DNA of 64,000 bases, from positions 1-64,000 of the forward strand of contig DWWA01000020.1 of the NCBI GenBank assembly GCA_019119935.1, in the 5' to 3' direction. Origin of the DNA: Candidatus Ruthenibacterium merdavium (GTDB taxonomy: Bacteria; Bacillota; Clostridia; Oscillospirales; Ruminococcaceae). Made by a program: the position numbers and the translations under genes. The number at the start of each line of letters is the position of its first letter. Within the stretch, counting starts at the first letter, position 1. The notes below the pieces were generated by a model that made no database searches, was not told where the DNA came from, and saw only the letters and a program-made list of their open reading frames with translations. Below, piece after piece: positions 53,595 through 62,546 of this stretch.

Positions 53595-54400
53595 TTTCAT
53601 TTTCGCCGCGCCGATGCGGCACACTGCTTTTATTTTCGCTGAAAACAAAAGCGAAAACGATTCTTCTTTGGTGCATTGGGCTGTTTTGCATCATGTTTTT
53701 GTACATGATTCTCTTTCCTTCCATGAAGGAAATGGCACAGATGAAATTTGACGCGATGCCCAAGGAACTGATGCAATTTATGGGCATGGAGTCCATGCAG
53801 GACATGGGCAACTACATGCACTATTTCGGCATGATTTTTCAAATTTGGCTGATTGTCATCAGCTTTTTTGCGGCCAGCTTTTCCGGCGGCCTGATTGTGC
53901 AGGAGGAAAAGCGCAAGACGATTGAATATCTATATGCCATGCCCGTCAGTCGGTTGGACATTTATTTTTCCAAGGTTGCAGCGGCCTTTTTGGCTGCTCT
54001 CGCAGTGGTTGCATGCACAGGTCTTTCGGCCATCCTCTGCGGCATGGCCGTGGGTGGGGAAACCTACGACGCAGGCCAGCTTTTGCTGATTGTCAAGCTG
54101 TCGGGCTTTATTCCCTTTTTCTTTCTGGCTGCCGCTTTCCTGTTTTGCGGTCTTTCCGCTTCGTTCGGCGCTTCCGCGGCAAATGGCTGCGTCCTCGTCT
54201 TGTATCTGCTGGGCTATCTTGGCGCTATTTTAGAAAAAGATGGGGAGTGGCTGACGTATTTCAGCCCGTTTGAGTGCTTTTCCCCGCAAAAAATTCTTTC
54301 GGAAGATTGGAGTGCGCCTGCCTTTGGCGTTTATATCGCTTTGTTCTTTGTGTTGATTGCCTTGGGCGCCTGCTTTTACCATCGGCGTGATTTTCGATAA
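53591..54400 (+). CDS. ABC transporter permease
   Basis: A 269-residue ABC-2 type permease with six helices; after helix 1 comes a methionine-rich outer loop (about 45-75, with M-P-K-E-L-M-Q-F-M-G-M). E-E-K-R-K-T-I-E-Y-L-Y-A-M-P-V-S-R is a typical cytoplasmic coupling segment. ATG overlaps the ATPase stop (ATGA). Substrate unknown. Confidence 0.85.
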   Translation: MISFSPRRCGTLLLFSLKTKAKTILLWCIGLFCIMFLYMILFPSMKEMAQMKFDAMPKELMQFMGMESMQDMGNYMHYFGMIFQIWLIVISFFAASFSGGLIVQEEKRKTIEYLYAMPVSRLDIYFSKVAAAFLAALAVVACTGLSAILCGMAVGGETYDAGQLLLIVKLSGFIPFFFLAAAFLFCGLSASFGASAANGCVLVLYLLGYLGAILEKDGEWLTYFSPFECFSPQKILSEDWSAPAFGVYIALFFVLIALGACFYHRRDFR

Positions 54401-54408
54401 ATAGAAAA

Positions 54409-54460
54409 AGAGCCTTCTGCACACAGCGATTCAGCTGCATGCAGAAGGCTCTCTTTTTTT
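54409..54460. terminator. Bidirectional terminator
   Basis: AGAGCCTTCTGCA (54409-54421) pairs with TGCAGAAGGCTCT (54440-54452), 13 perfect pairs, with an A-run before and T-run after. Shared by the permease and the alpha-galactosidase gene. Confidence 0.85.
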
Positions 54461-54491
54461 CTTAAAATCCGCGCCTGAAATCAGCGGGGCA

Positions 54492-56675
54492 TTACGCCTC
54501 TTTCACCAAATGATAGGTAAAGGGCTGGTTGTCGCCGCTCGTTCTCGGCAGCAAAATGCCGCCGTTCATGAGTGCCTCGGCCGTGTAAACCGCTTCGGTC
54601 CCCTCTACGCGATAGCGTGCGCCTGCTTCTAATCCGGTCAGCTTCAAGCAGCGGCGCAGCGTGTTGGGACGTGTGCGGAACACAACGCCCTGCACCAGCG
54701 CTTCACTGCCGTCTTGTGCCGTCCACTGCCACGCTGCCAGCTCCCCGGCAAACGGGTCGGTCAAACGGTAGTATTTTCCGTCATAAATGAGCGGCTGATG
54801 TTTTTTATAGGTTTTCACCTGCTCAGCTACCGCCTGTTTTTCCTCATCGGACAGACGGTTCAAATCCAGCTCATAGCCAAAACTTCCGGCCATTGCCACC
54901 ACGCCGCGGGTATCAATGGAGGTAATGCGGCCCGTCTGGTGGTTCGGCACGGCCGAAACGTGAGAACCAACCGTAGAAATGGGATAGAAGAAGCTGGTGC
55001 CGTACTGAATCATCGTGCGCTCAAAAGCATCGGTATCATCACTGCACCAAATTTGCGGGCAGTAGTACATCATTCCGGCATCAAAGCGTCCGCCGCCGCC
55101 GCTGCACCCTTCAAACAAAACGTGCGGGAACTCACTTGTCAAGCGCTCCAGCAACGCATAGAGGCCCAGCACATAACGGTGCGGCATTTCCTTTTGACGT
55201 GCCGCAGGCAAGGTTGCAGTGTACCAATCGCAGATGCTGCGATTCATATCCCACTTGACATATTCGATATGGTTTTCACGCAAAATAGTGCTCATTCGCT
55301 CATAGAGGTAGTCCACCACTTCGGGGCGGGAGAAATCGAGCACGAGCTGATAGCGGCTGCGTGCAGGGGCACGGCCCGGCACTTGAATGGCCCATTCCGG
55401 ATGAGCGCGGTACAAATCGCTGTCCTCGGACACCATTTCCGGCTCAAACCAGATGCCGAACTTCATGCCCAGGCCGTTGACACGATCAATCAGCGCTTTC
55501 AAGCCGCCTTTCATTTTGTTCTCATTTACAAACCAGTCGCCCAAGCCGCTGACATCGTCGTCACGCTTGCCGAACCAGCCGTCGTCAAGCACCATCATGT
55601 CAATGCCCAGCTCTGCCGCCTGCTTTGCAATGTGATAAATCTTTTCCTCGTTGAAGTCAAAGTACGTTGCTTCCCAGTTGTTAATCAACACAGGACGCTT
55701 CGACATCTGATATTCCCCACGGCAAACGTGATGACGGATGACGTGATGAAACTGCTGAGAAAGACGTGCAAGGCCCTGTGTCGAGCAGGAAAGAATAACT
55801 TCCGGTGCGTTGAAGTGCTCGCCCGGCGCGAGTGTCCACGCAAACGTGTCGGGATGAATGCCCATCACCAAGCGCACTTGCTCCATCTGGTCTTTTTCTA
55901 CCTGCGCTTGGAAGCCGCCGCTGTACATCAGCGCCGCGCCAATGCAAACGCCGCTTTGCTCGGTGCAGTCAGACTCACACAAAAGCACAGTGGGGTTTTG
56001 CTGGTGGCTGGAAGTGCCGCGTCGGCTGCCGCTTTCCTGAATACCGTGTGCAATGGGCAGGCGCTCCACTTGGCGCTCCATGGTGTGTCTGCCGTGGAAG
56101 TGCACCCAGTCCCAATCTCCATAGGGCAGGTCAAGGCACATGCTGTGAACACGGTCGAGCACTACTTCTTGATCGCCGCGGTTTTCTACACGCACGCTGC
56201 GGGTGATGACATCCTCTTTTGCCAATACACCGTAAAGCAGCACCACGCGAAGCTCGCTGGCAACGTCTTTCAGCACAATTTCCAGCGTTTGCGCGTCTTT
56301 CTCGTCGGCATAAACAGCGGGCAGGCCTTCAATAGAGTATTTGCCTTCCACGACACGCGCACTTTCAAAGCGCAAATCCAGCGCCGTGCTGCCGTCCGCA
56401 TGAGTCACGGAGATAGCGGGAACGCGGAAATCCGACACACCGCTTGCTGCATATTCCAAAGGCAGCGTATCCAGCGAATAAGTACGGCAGTTGCCTGCCT
56501 CGGGGATATTGCCGGAAAAACCAACGTCGGGATAGTCCAGCCGATAGTCCATGCAGCAGCCAGTTTTTGCGCCATACCACAAATGGTACAAAACGCCGTA
56601 TTCATCCACCTTCATTTGATAGAGGGTGTTGGCCGTTTCCAACGAAAATACCTTGTTTTTCATTTCAATCGCCAT
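54492..56675 (-). CDS. Alpha-galactosidase, GH36
   Basis: A 727-residue enzyme removing terminal alpha-galactose from raffinose, melibiose and related oligosaccharides. No signal peptide, so it acts inside the cell after uptake. N-terminal beta-sandwich (about 1-320), then the barrel with N-N-W-E-A-T-Y-F-D-F near 332-341, L-D-D-G-W-F-G near 363-369, nucleophile D476 in K-W-D-M-N-R, C-S-G-G-G-G-R-F-D at 524-532 and the acid/base D546 in W-C-S-D-D-T-D. Standard length. It follows the two permease genes on the same strand, separated by a stem-loop. Confidence 0.95.
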   Translation of the reverse strand: MAIEMKNKVFSLETANTLYQMKVDEYGVLYHLWYGAKTGCCMDYRLDYPDVGFSGNIPEAGNCRTYSLDTLPLEYAASGVSDFRVPAISVTHADGSTALDLRFESARVVEGKYSIEGLPAVYADEKDAQTLEIVLKDVASELRVVLLYGVLAKEDVITRSVRVENRGDQEVVLDRVHSMCLDLPYGDWDWVHFHGRHTMERQVERLPIAHGIQESGSRRGTSSHQQNPTVLLCESDCTEQSGVCIGAALMYSGGFQAQVEKDQMEQVRLVMGIHPDTFAWTLAPGEHFNAPEVILSCSTQGLARLSQQFHHVIRHHVCRGEYQMSKRPVLINNWEATYFDFNEEKIYHIAKQAAELGIDMMVLDDGWFGKRDDDVSGLGDWFVNENKMKGGLKALIDRVNGLGMKFGIWFEPEMVSEDSDLYRAHPEWAIQVPGRAPARSRYQLVLDFSRPEVVDYLYERMSTILRENHIEYVKWDMNRSICDWYTATLPAARQKEMPHRYVLGLYALLERLTSEFPHVLFEGCSGGGGRFDAGMMYYCPQIWCSDDTDAFERTMIQYGTSFFYPISTVGSHVSAVPNHQTGRITSIDTRGVVAMAGSFGYELDLNRLSDEEKQAVAEQVKTYKKHQPLIYDGKYYRLTDPFAGELAAWQWTAQDGSEALVQGVVFRTRPNTLRRCLKLTGLEAGARYRVEGTEAVYTAEALMNGGILLPRTSGDNQPFTYHLVKEA

Positions 56676-56701
56676 GTGTAAACCTTCTTTCTATTTTAAC
56701 A

Positions 56702-56746
56702 CCGGGCAAACCCGGTATCGCGTTGGCGCATACCCGATTTGCCCGG
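56702..56746 (-). other. Intercistronic stem-loop between permease and alpha-galactosidase genes
   Basis: CCGGGCAAA (56702-56710) pairs with TTTGCCCGG (56738-56746), nine perfect pairs closing a 27-base interior; no T-run. More likely an mRNA processing or stability element than a terminator. Confidence 0.5.
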
Positions 56747-56764
56747 CCAATGAAATTGATTTGA

Positions 56765-57607
56765 TTATCCTTTGACTGCGCCGTTGGCGACACCGTTCAA
56801 AATCTGTTTTTGACATACGATATAGAAAATTAAAATCGGAATCAAAGACAGCAAATAAGAAGCGAACGCCAAGTTATAGTTGGTGCCGAACTGTGTTTGG
56901 AAGTTGAGCTGTGCCAGCGGCAGGGTATTTTCACCCGTGCCGGACATGATGACGAGCGGCGTCATGACGTCGTTCCAAGTGCCGAGCGCTGTCAAAACAG
57001 CAACAGTTGCATGCATCGGCTTCATCATGGGGAAAATAATGCTCCAATACGTTTTCCAAGTGGTCGCGCCGTCAATTTCTGCGGCTTCGTCGAGCGCCTG
57101 CGGAATATTTTTCAAATAGCCGACATACAGCAAAATGTTCATCGGCATGTAGAATACCACATAAAGAAGGATAACGCCCAAGCGGTTGCCCAAGCCCATC
57201 TGCGCTGTTTGTTTCACGAGCGGCATCATCAAGATTGCAAACGGAACGAACATACCGCTAACAATGTAGAGGTAAACCACGCGGTACATTTTATGCGTTG
57301 CCACACTGCGGGCAATGGCGTAGCCTGCAACCGAGTGAATGAGAATCGCCAGCACAATAGTAGCTACGGCAATGAGCAGGCTGTTTCCGAGTGAATGCCA
57401 GAAGTCGGTTACTTCCATGGCTTGTGTAAAGTTGTCAAAGCTCCATTGCTGCGGGAAGGAAAGCGCACCCGCAACGTCATTCGTCATTTCCGTGGGCTTT
57501 TTAAAGGCAATAATAATTGCCATATACAGCGGGAAAAACACGGTCAGCGTGCCCAGAATCAGCACGATGGTTAACACCCAGTTGACTCTCTCTTTGGTTT
57601 TCATCAC
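56765..57607 (-). CDS. ABC sugar transporter permease, MalG/MsmG type
   Basis: A 280-residue permease with six helices and the cytoplasmic loop E-A-A-E-I-D-G-A...I-I-F-P-M (EAA motif near 190-210) that docks the ATPase. N-terminus K-E-R-V-N-W is basic. Its start overlaps the end of the other permease gene by four bases. Together with the partner it forms the membrane channel for an alpha-galactoside. Confidence 0.93.
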   Translation of the reverse strand: MMKTKERVNWVLTIVLILGTLTVFFPLYMAIIIAFKKPTEMTNDVAGALSFPQQWSFDNFTQAMEVTDFWHSLGNSLLIAVATIVLAILIHSVAGYAIARSVATHKMYRVVYLYIVSGMFVPFAILMMPLVKQTAQMGLGNRLGVILLYVVFYMPMNILLYVGYLKNIPQALDEAAEIDGATTWKTYWSIIFPMMKPMHATVAVLTALGTWNDVMTPLVIMSGTGENTLPLAQLNFQTQFGTNYNLAFASYLLSLIPILIFYIVCQKQILNGVANGAVKG

Positions 57608-58485
57608 AGCTGCTCCTCCTTTTTATTCAATACGATCATCTGGAACAGAGAAATTGCCACAATGACCACAAAGAACACAACAGCGTTTGCGCTTTGGAAG
57701 CCGAACTGTCCGCCATCCATGCCGTTGCGGTAAATGAGGTAGGAAATCGACTCGGTGCTTTGTGCCGGGCCGCCCTTTGTCAAAGCCATAATTTGATCAA
57801 ACACCATCAAGAAGTTTTTGGTGCTGAGCACGAGGTTGATGGTAACAAACGGCATGACAAGCGGCAGTGTGACGCGCCAAAACTCTTTCCACTTGCTGGC
57901 GCCGTCGAGCATGCTGGCTTCATACACATCGCTGGGAACGGTTTGCAGACCGGAAATGTAAATGATGGTGTTCATGGCAACAGCCTGCCATACGCCGACA
58001 ATCAAAACGCCGACCCAAGCAAACTGCTCGCTGGCAAGAATGCTGTTCTCGAGGAAAGAAATGCCCAAAGCCTGGCCGACAGCCGGGATGATGTAAGTGA
58101 AAATAAAGCTGAAGATATAACCGATTACGAGGCCGCCCAAAATGTTCGGCACAAAGTAGATGCCGCGCAGCGCGCTTTTAAAGCGGATGGCGCTGTTTAA
58201 GCCGAGCGCCATCAGCAAGCTGATGATATTGACGAGGATGGTTCCCGCAATAGCATACTTAAAGGTAAACAAATAGCTGCCCCAAACGCGGGTATCGGTA
58301 ATCAAGTCGAGATAGTTGCGAACGCCCACCCAGTCAGAGCTGCCGTAACCTTTATAGTTCGTGAAGCTGTACATCACGCCCTTGAGCATGGGCAGGGTGT
58401 TAAAGGTGAAAAACAAAATGACTACCGGCACAATAATGGCCAAAAAGGTTTTTTCCTTATTGTTCATGCGTTTTTTCGTTTTCAT
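57604..58485 (-). CDS. ABC sugar transporter permease, MalF/MsmF type
   Basis: A 293-residue six-helix permease; EAA loop reads E-A-S-M-L-D-G-A...V-T-L-P-L-V near 190-210. K-T-F-L-A-I-I-V-P-V near the N-terminus starts helix 1. It overlaps both the solute-binding protein gene upstream and the second permease downstream (ATGA-type overlaps), giving tight coupling. Confidence 0.93.
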   Translation of the reverse strand: MKTKKRMNNKEKTFLAIIVPVVILFFTFNTLPMLKGVMYSFTNYKGYGSSDWVGVRNYLDLITDTRVWGSYLFTFKYAIAGTILVNIISLLMALGLNSAIRFKSALRGIYFVPNILGGLVIGYIFSFIFTYIIPAVGQALGISFLENSILASEQFAWVGVLIVGVWQAVAMNTIIYISGLQTVPSDVYEASMLDGASKWKEFWRVTLPLVMPFVTINLVLSTKNFLMVFDQIMALTKGGPAQSTESISYLIYRNGMDGGQFGFQSANAVVFFVVIVAISLFQMIVLNKKEEQL

Positions 58486-59783
58486 TTTGCCGCCTCCTGC
58501 TGTGCCTCATATTCCTGCACCATGCGAATCAAATCCTTATTGTAACGCACCCAATCCGTATCAAAGCGCGTCAAGAAGGTATCCACTGCATTGTCGCTGG
58601 TATCCATCAGGAAGGTTTGAATCATCGCGTCCGCAGCCATACCGGTGGGATAGTAGTGGTCTTGATAGTCCGCCATGCGGCCCTCTTCGATATAAGGACT
58701 CATGCCGTCCAGCTCCGGTGCCAGGGTAAAGTCGCCCTCTTTACAGGGCACAGCGCCTTGGTCGTCAATGTACAGCTGAATAATCTCGTCCTGATACAAG
58801 AACTCGAGCACCTCGTACACAGCTTCCTTCTTTTCAGTGTTCTGCATCACACAGAACTGAAGGTCAATGCCGGAGTTTAAAACGTTGCCGGCTTCGTTGT
58901 CATTTGCCGGGAAGGTAAAAGAGTCGATATTCATATCGGGGTTTACCGATTTAATCTGAGGAATGGCGTAGCTGCCGATGGGGTACATGGCCGCTTCTCC
59001 GCGCGCAAACGCGGTGCAGGCATCGTTGTATCCGTAGGCATAGGGGTTCGGCTCAGCGTAATTGAGCAGCTCTTTCATCTTTTCTGCCGTTTCACGGTAA
59101 GCCTCGGTGAATGTTGCTTCGCCGCGGTTTACCTGCTGGCAAATGTCAGCATCCGCCAAACCAACCGCCAAAGCATTCCAAGGAGCAAGGCAAGTCCAGG
59201 TATCTTTAAAGCCGAAATAAAGCGGCAAAATTCCTTCTGCCTGAATTTCTTCGCACAGATCGGTAAACTCCTGCCAGGTGGTGGGAATTTCCCAGCCCTT
59301 TTCCTCAAACAGATCACGGTTATACAAAATGCCGGCGGCATTCGCCACATAGGGCAGGGCATAAACGCCCTCTTGAGGAACAAACTCCAGCTGCTTATCA
59401 ATCTCCAAGTAAGCGGGTTTCACCTCGCTGATGACCGACAAATCAGAAATTTCCATGAACAAATCGGAATCCAAGAAGTTGGAATAGTTGATATCACCGC
59501 CGATGGCTACGATGTCCGGATAATCCTCACGGATGAAGCGCGTTTTCAAAATTGTCATCGCCTCATTGGGAGAATCAATCACCAATTCAATATCGTCGTG
59601 CGTTTCGTTGAAACGCTTTGCAATTTCTCCGAAGACCTCCACAGCCTCCTGCTTGTAAGACACCATCTCCACAACCGTTTTGCCGTTTGCCGTCTCCTGA
59701 CTGCCGCAAGCGGTCAGCGCACAGGCACCCAGTGCCAGCACCATAGCGCCGCAAAGCCCTTTCCAAATGCTTCTTTTCGCCAT
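58482..59783 (-). CDS. ABC sugar transporter solute-binding lipoprotein
   Basis: A 433-residue lipoprotein. Signal peptide with lipobox L-T-A-C (cysteine near residue 25) for attachment to the membrane; the rest is a type 1 sugar-binding fold (E-V-F-G-E-I-A-K-R-F-N near 45-55, P-T-T-W-Q-E-F). I chose ATG 59783 after AAGGAG over the frame opening six codons earlier. First gene of the operon; promoter at 59832. Substrate inferred from the alpha-galactosidase. Confidence 0.92.
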   Translation of the reverse strand: MAKRSIWKGLCGAMVLALGACALTACGSQETANGKTVVEMVSYKQEAVEVFGEIAKRFNETHDDIELVIDSPNEAMTILKTRFIREDYPDIVAIGGDINYSNFLDSDLFMEISDLSVISEVKPAYLEIDKQLEFVPQEGVYALPYVANAAGILYNRDLFEEKGWEIPTTWQEFTDLCEEIQAEGILPLYFGFKDTWTCLAPWNALAVGLADADICQQVNRGEATFTEAYRETAEKMKELLNYAEPNPYAYGYNDACTAFARGEAAMYPIGSYAIPQIKSVNPDMNIDSFTFPANDNEAGNVLNSGIDLQFCVMQNTEKKEAVYEVLEFLYQDEIIQLYIDDQGAVPCKEGDFTLAPELDGMSPYIEEGRMADYQDHYYPTGMAADAMIQTFLMDTSDNAVDTFLTRFDTDWVRYNKDLIRMVQEYEAQQEAAK

Positions 59784-59831
59784 ATTTTCTTCTCCTTCCA
59801 TCAGTTTTCACGGTTTTTTTATGGTAAGTTT

Positions 59832-59859
59832 ATTGTAACATCGCAATTTGCACAGTAAA
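59832..59859 (-). promoter_or_regulatory. Promoter of the alpha-galactoside operon
   Basis: On the minus strand TTTACT (59854-59859), 16-base spacer, TACAAT (59832-59837). Weak match, as expected for an activator-dependent promoter. Confidence 0.5.
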
Positions 59860-59902
59860 ATATCAGGGTTTTTCATTTTATATATCAAAATAGGTTCTTT
59901 TG

Positions 59903-59911
59903 TGGTATAAT
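59903..59911 (+). promoter_or_regulatory. Extended -10 promoter of the AraC regulator
   Basis: TGGTATAAT (TG-n-TATAAT) 45 bases before the regulator's start; it is back-to-back with the operon promoter in a 172-base region that must also hold the AraC sites. Confidence 0.6.
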
Positions 59912-59955
59912 GAAATACGACATCGCATTTTGGTATATGAATGAGGAGCAGGTTT

Positions 59956-60798
59956 ATGAATAACGTCCTTTTTTCCATTTTTCCCAATGAAAATTTTATT
60001 GATTTGGGTATGTATCAATACGGTTGGGAACGCTGTCAGCCGGGCCATTCTTTCGGCCCTGCGGCCCGCAACCACTTTTTATTTCACTATGTTCATTCCG
60101 GTACGGGAACACTCATGGCTGAAAACTCCAAAGGAGATACGATACACTACCGCGTAAAAGCCGGACAGGGCTTTATCATTTTTCCCGGCCAAGTCACGAT
60201 GTACTGTGCCGACAAAGAGAACCCTTGGGAATACAGCTGGCTGGAATTTGACGGCCTGCGCGTAAAACAAGCGTTTGAGCTAACCACCCTTTCGATGGAC
60301 AATCCCGTTTACCACACTCATTTTAGAGAATTAAAAGAAAAAATGGTGTCGGAAATTCATTATATCGTTCACCATGCAGAGGAGTCGCCGTTTCATTTGA
60401 TAGGCCATTTATATTTATTTTTCGATTATCTTACGCAGTCGGCGCGCACGTCCACTCCCCCGCCGACGGGCAAAATGAGTGATTTTTATTTAAAAGAGGC
60501 AATTACCTTTATTGAGCAAAATTTTCATCGCAGTATTACGGTGGAAAACATTGCGTCCGTATGCGGAATCAATCGCAGTTATCTCGGTAAAATTTTTCAA
60601 AAAAATGTTGGAAAATCACCGCAGGAATTTTTAATTCAATACCGCATGGTAAAAGCAACGGAAATGCTGCGCCATACCGAGCTGCCCATTGCACGAATCG
60701 GCGCATCGGTGGGCTATGAAAATCAGCTGCATTTTTCGCGTGCGTTTAAAACGGTGTACGGCGTTTCGCCCAGCCAGTGGCGCGCACAAAACCGATAA
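59956..60798 (+). CDS. AraC family transcriptional regulator
   Basis: A 280-residue regulator. N-terminal cupin-like sugar-sensing domain (about 1-155; F-H-Y-V-H-S-G-T-G and G-F-I-I-F-P-G-Q are typical), C-terminal double helix-turn-helix (about 175-278; N-I-A-S-V-C-G-I-N-R-S-Y-L...I-G-A-S-V-G-Y-E-N-Q-L-H-F-S-R as two helices). GAGGAG before ATG 59956. Divergent from the alpha-galactoside operon and most likely its activator (MsmR/RafR role). Confidence 0.92.
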   Translation: MNNVLFSIFPNENFIDLGMYQYGWERCQPGHSFGPAARNHFLFHYVHSGTGTLMAENSKGDTIHYRVKAGQGFIIFPGQVTMYCADKENPWEYSWLEFDGLRVKQAFELTTLSMDNPVYHTHFRELKEKMVSEIHYIVHHAEESPFHLIGHLYLFFDYLTQSARTSTPPPTGKMSDFYLKEAITFIEQNFHRSITVENIASVCGINRSYLGKIFQKNVGKSPQEFLIQYRMVKATEMLRHTELPIARIGASVGYENQLHFSRAFKTVYGVSPSQWRAQNR

Positions 60799-60833
60799 CA
60801 TACAGCCTGCCCATCTGAAACGGGTAAAATGTT

Positions 60834-60873
60834 AAGAGCGGGAAGAATGGAACCATTCTTCCCGCTCTTTTTA
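60834..60873 (+). terminator. Rho-independent terminator
   Basis: AAGAGCGGGAAGAATGG pairs with CCATTCTTCCCGCTCTT, 17 perfect pairs with a tiny loop and T-run. Ends the AraC transcript; a weaker hairpin (60897-60916) lies after glgA on the other strand. Confidence 0.85.
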
Positions 60874-60931
60874 CATTGCCTCTTACTACTGTCAGCGCAA
60901 GGGAGAACCCCCTTGTGCCTTCACAGCTTCA

Positions 60932-62356
60932 TTACCAAAGCGTATAAACTTCCTCATACATTGCCCGGTATTTTTCGGCGCTGGCATTCCAGCTGTAATC
61001 GCACTTCATCGCACGGCGCACTAAGACAGTCCAGCCTTTCGTCTGCTCGTACCCTTCTTTTGCGCGCATCACTGCATGCAGCATATCATGCGCATTATAG
61101 CTTGCAAAGGTAAAGCCATTGCCTTCGCCGTCGCCGGAATCCTGAATGGAATCACGCAGGCCGCCTGTTTCACGCACAATGGGAATGGTGCCGTAGCGCA
61201 GAGCCACCATCTGCGACAGGCCGCACGGCTCGGATTTCGACGGCATCAGGAACATATCTGCACCGGCATAAATCTTGCGCGCCATCGAGGGAATAAAGCC
61301 GATCTTCACGCCGACACGACCGGGGTTGCGCATAGCAAGCTCAGAGAAGAAGCTTTCATACTCCCCTTCTCCGGAGCCCAGCAGAACAAACTGCACGCCG
61401 TTGTTCACCATTTCCTGTGCTACATGACGCACGAGGTCTAAGCCTTTATGTCCCACTAAACGGGTAACCATTGCCACGATGGGGCTGGCGTCATCCTGAA
61501 GGCCAAACATTTCACGCAGCTCTTTTTTGCACGCCGCTTTTCCTTTTGCAAAGGTTTTTTCGTTATAATTCTGGGCAAGATTGGGGTCTTTCGCCGGGTT
61601 ATAGCCGTCCACGTCGATGCCGTTCAAAATACCGCACAATTTATATTGTTTTTGACGCAGCAGCTCGTCCAGGCCGTGGCTGAACCAAGGATCCAAAATT
61701 TCATAAGCATAGGACGGCGAAACCGTTGTCACCTTATCGCTGCATTCGATGGCGCCCTTCATAAAGTTGCAGCAGCGGTCATATTCCACCACATGACGTG
61801 CATCACGGCCGATGCCGACGGTATCTTCTAAAATTTCAAGGCCGTATTTGCCCTGGTACTGGATATTATGAATGGTAAACACCGTTTTAATGCGGGAGTA
61901 CTCTTCCATGTGACGGTAGTACAAGTCAAGATAGACCGAAACAAGCGCCGTCTGCCAATCGTTGGCATGTACAATATCAGGGCGGAAATCAACGTAGTGC
62001 AGCATTTCTAAGAGTGCACGGGAGAAGAAGGCGAAGCGTTCGCCGTCATCGTAGAAACCGTACAAGCCGCTGCGTTTGAAATAATATTCGTTGTCCAGGA
62101 AGTAATAAGTAACACCCTGGTGCTCCAAAGTAAACAAACCGCAGTACTGGTTGCGCCAGCCAACCGGAACATTAAAGTTTGTTTTGTATTCCAGCTTGTC
62201 GCGGTATTCCTGCTTCATATCACCGTACAAAGGCATTACCACACGGCAGTCCGTTTCTGCGTTGCACAAAGCGCGGGGCAGACTGCCCGCGACATCTCCC
62301 AAGCCTCCCGAAGCCGCAAACGGTGTTGCTTCAGACGTACAAAATAAAATATTCAT
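60932..62356 (-). CDS. glgA: Glycogen synthase (ADP-glucose)
   Basis: A 474-residue GT5 enzyme extending glycogen from ADP-glucose. S-G-G-L-G-D-V near 16-22 is the family N-terminus (the usual lysine of K-T-G-G-L is absent: A-A-S-G-G-L), with H-A-N-D-W-Q near 120 and the C-terminal P-S-K-S-E-P-C-G-L-S-Q near 375. ATG at 62356 follows AGGAGGGG; the longer frame is not likely. Last gene of glgC-glgD-glgA. Confidence 0.94.
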   Translation of the reverse strand: MNILFCTSEATPFAASGGLGDVAGSLPRALCNAETDCRVVMPLYGDMKQEYRDKLEYKTNFNVPVGWRNQYCGLFTLEHQGVTYYFLDNEYYFKRSGLYGFYDDGERFAFFSRALLEMLHYVDFRPDIVHANDWQTALVSVYLDLYYRHMEEYSRIKTVFTIHNIQYQGKYGLEILEDTVGIGRDARHVVEYDRCCNFMKGAIECSDKVTTVSPSYAYEILDPWFSHGLDELLRQKQYKLCGILNGIDVDGYNPAKDPNLAQNYNEKTFAKGKAACKKELREMFGLQDDASPIVAMVTRLVGHKGLDLVRHVAQEMVNNGVQFVLLGSGEGEYESFFSELAMRNPGRVGVKIGFIPSMARKIYAGADMFLMPSKSEPCGLSQMVALRYGTIPIVRETGGLRDSIQDSGDGEGNGFTFASYNAHDMLHAVMRAKEGYEQTKGWTVLVRRAMKCDYSWNASAEKYRAMYEEVYTLW

Positions 62357-62546
62357 AAAATACCCCTCCTGTTTTCCTTGCATGATGCCTTTCAAACGGC
62401 AAAGCGCAGGGGGCACACAACCCTGCGCAGCGCCGCTTGTTTTTTCTTCTGACGCCAGCCCGCCGCGTGGGCAGGCTCGCTTTTTTCTCCGTTTCATTAC
62501 CTTGAGGCAAGGCGTTGTGAAATTCTAAAACACCTTCGCAAAGAAA

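Noticed and set aside
54714-56681. Open plus-strand frame of 655 codons opposite the alpha-galactosidase gene
   Set aside because: It exactly mirrors the GH36 gene, has no ribosome site or family motif, and is the expected shadow of a high-GC third-position gene.
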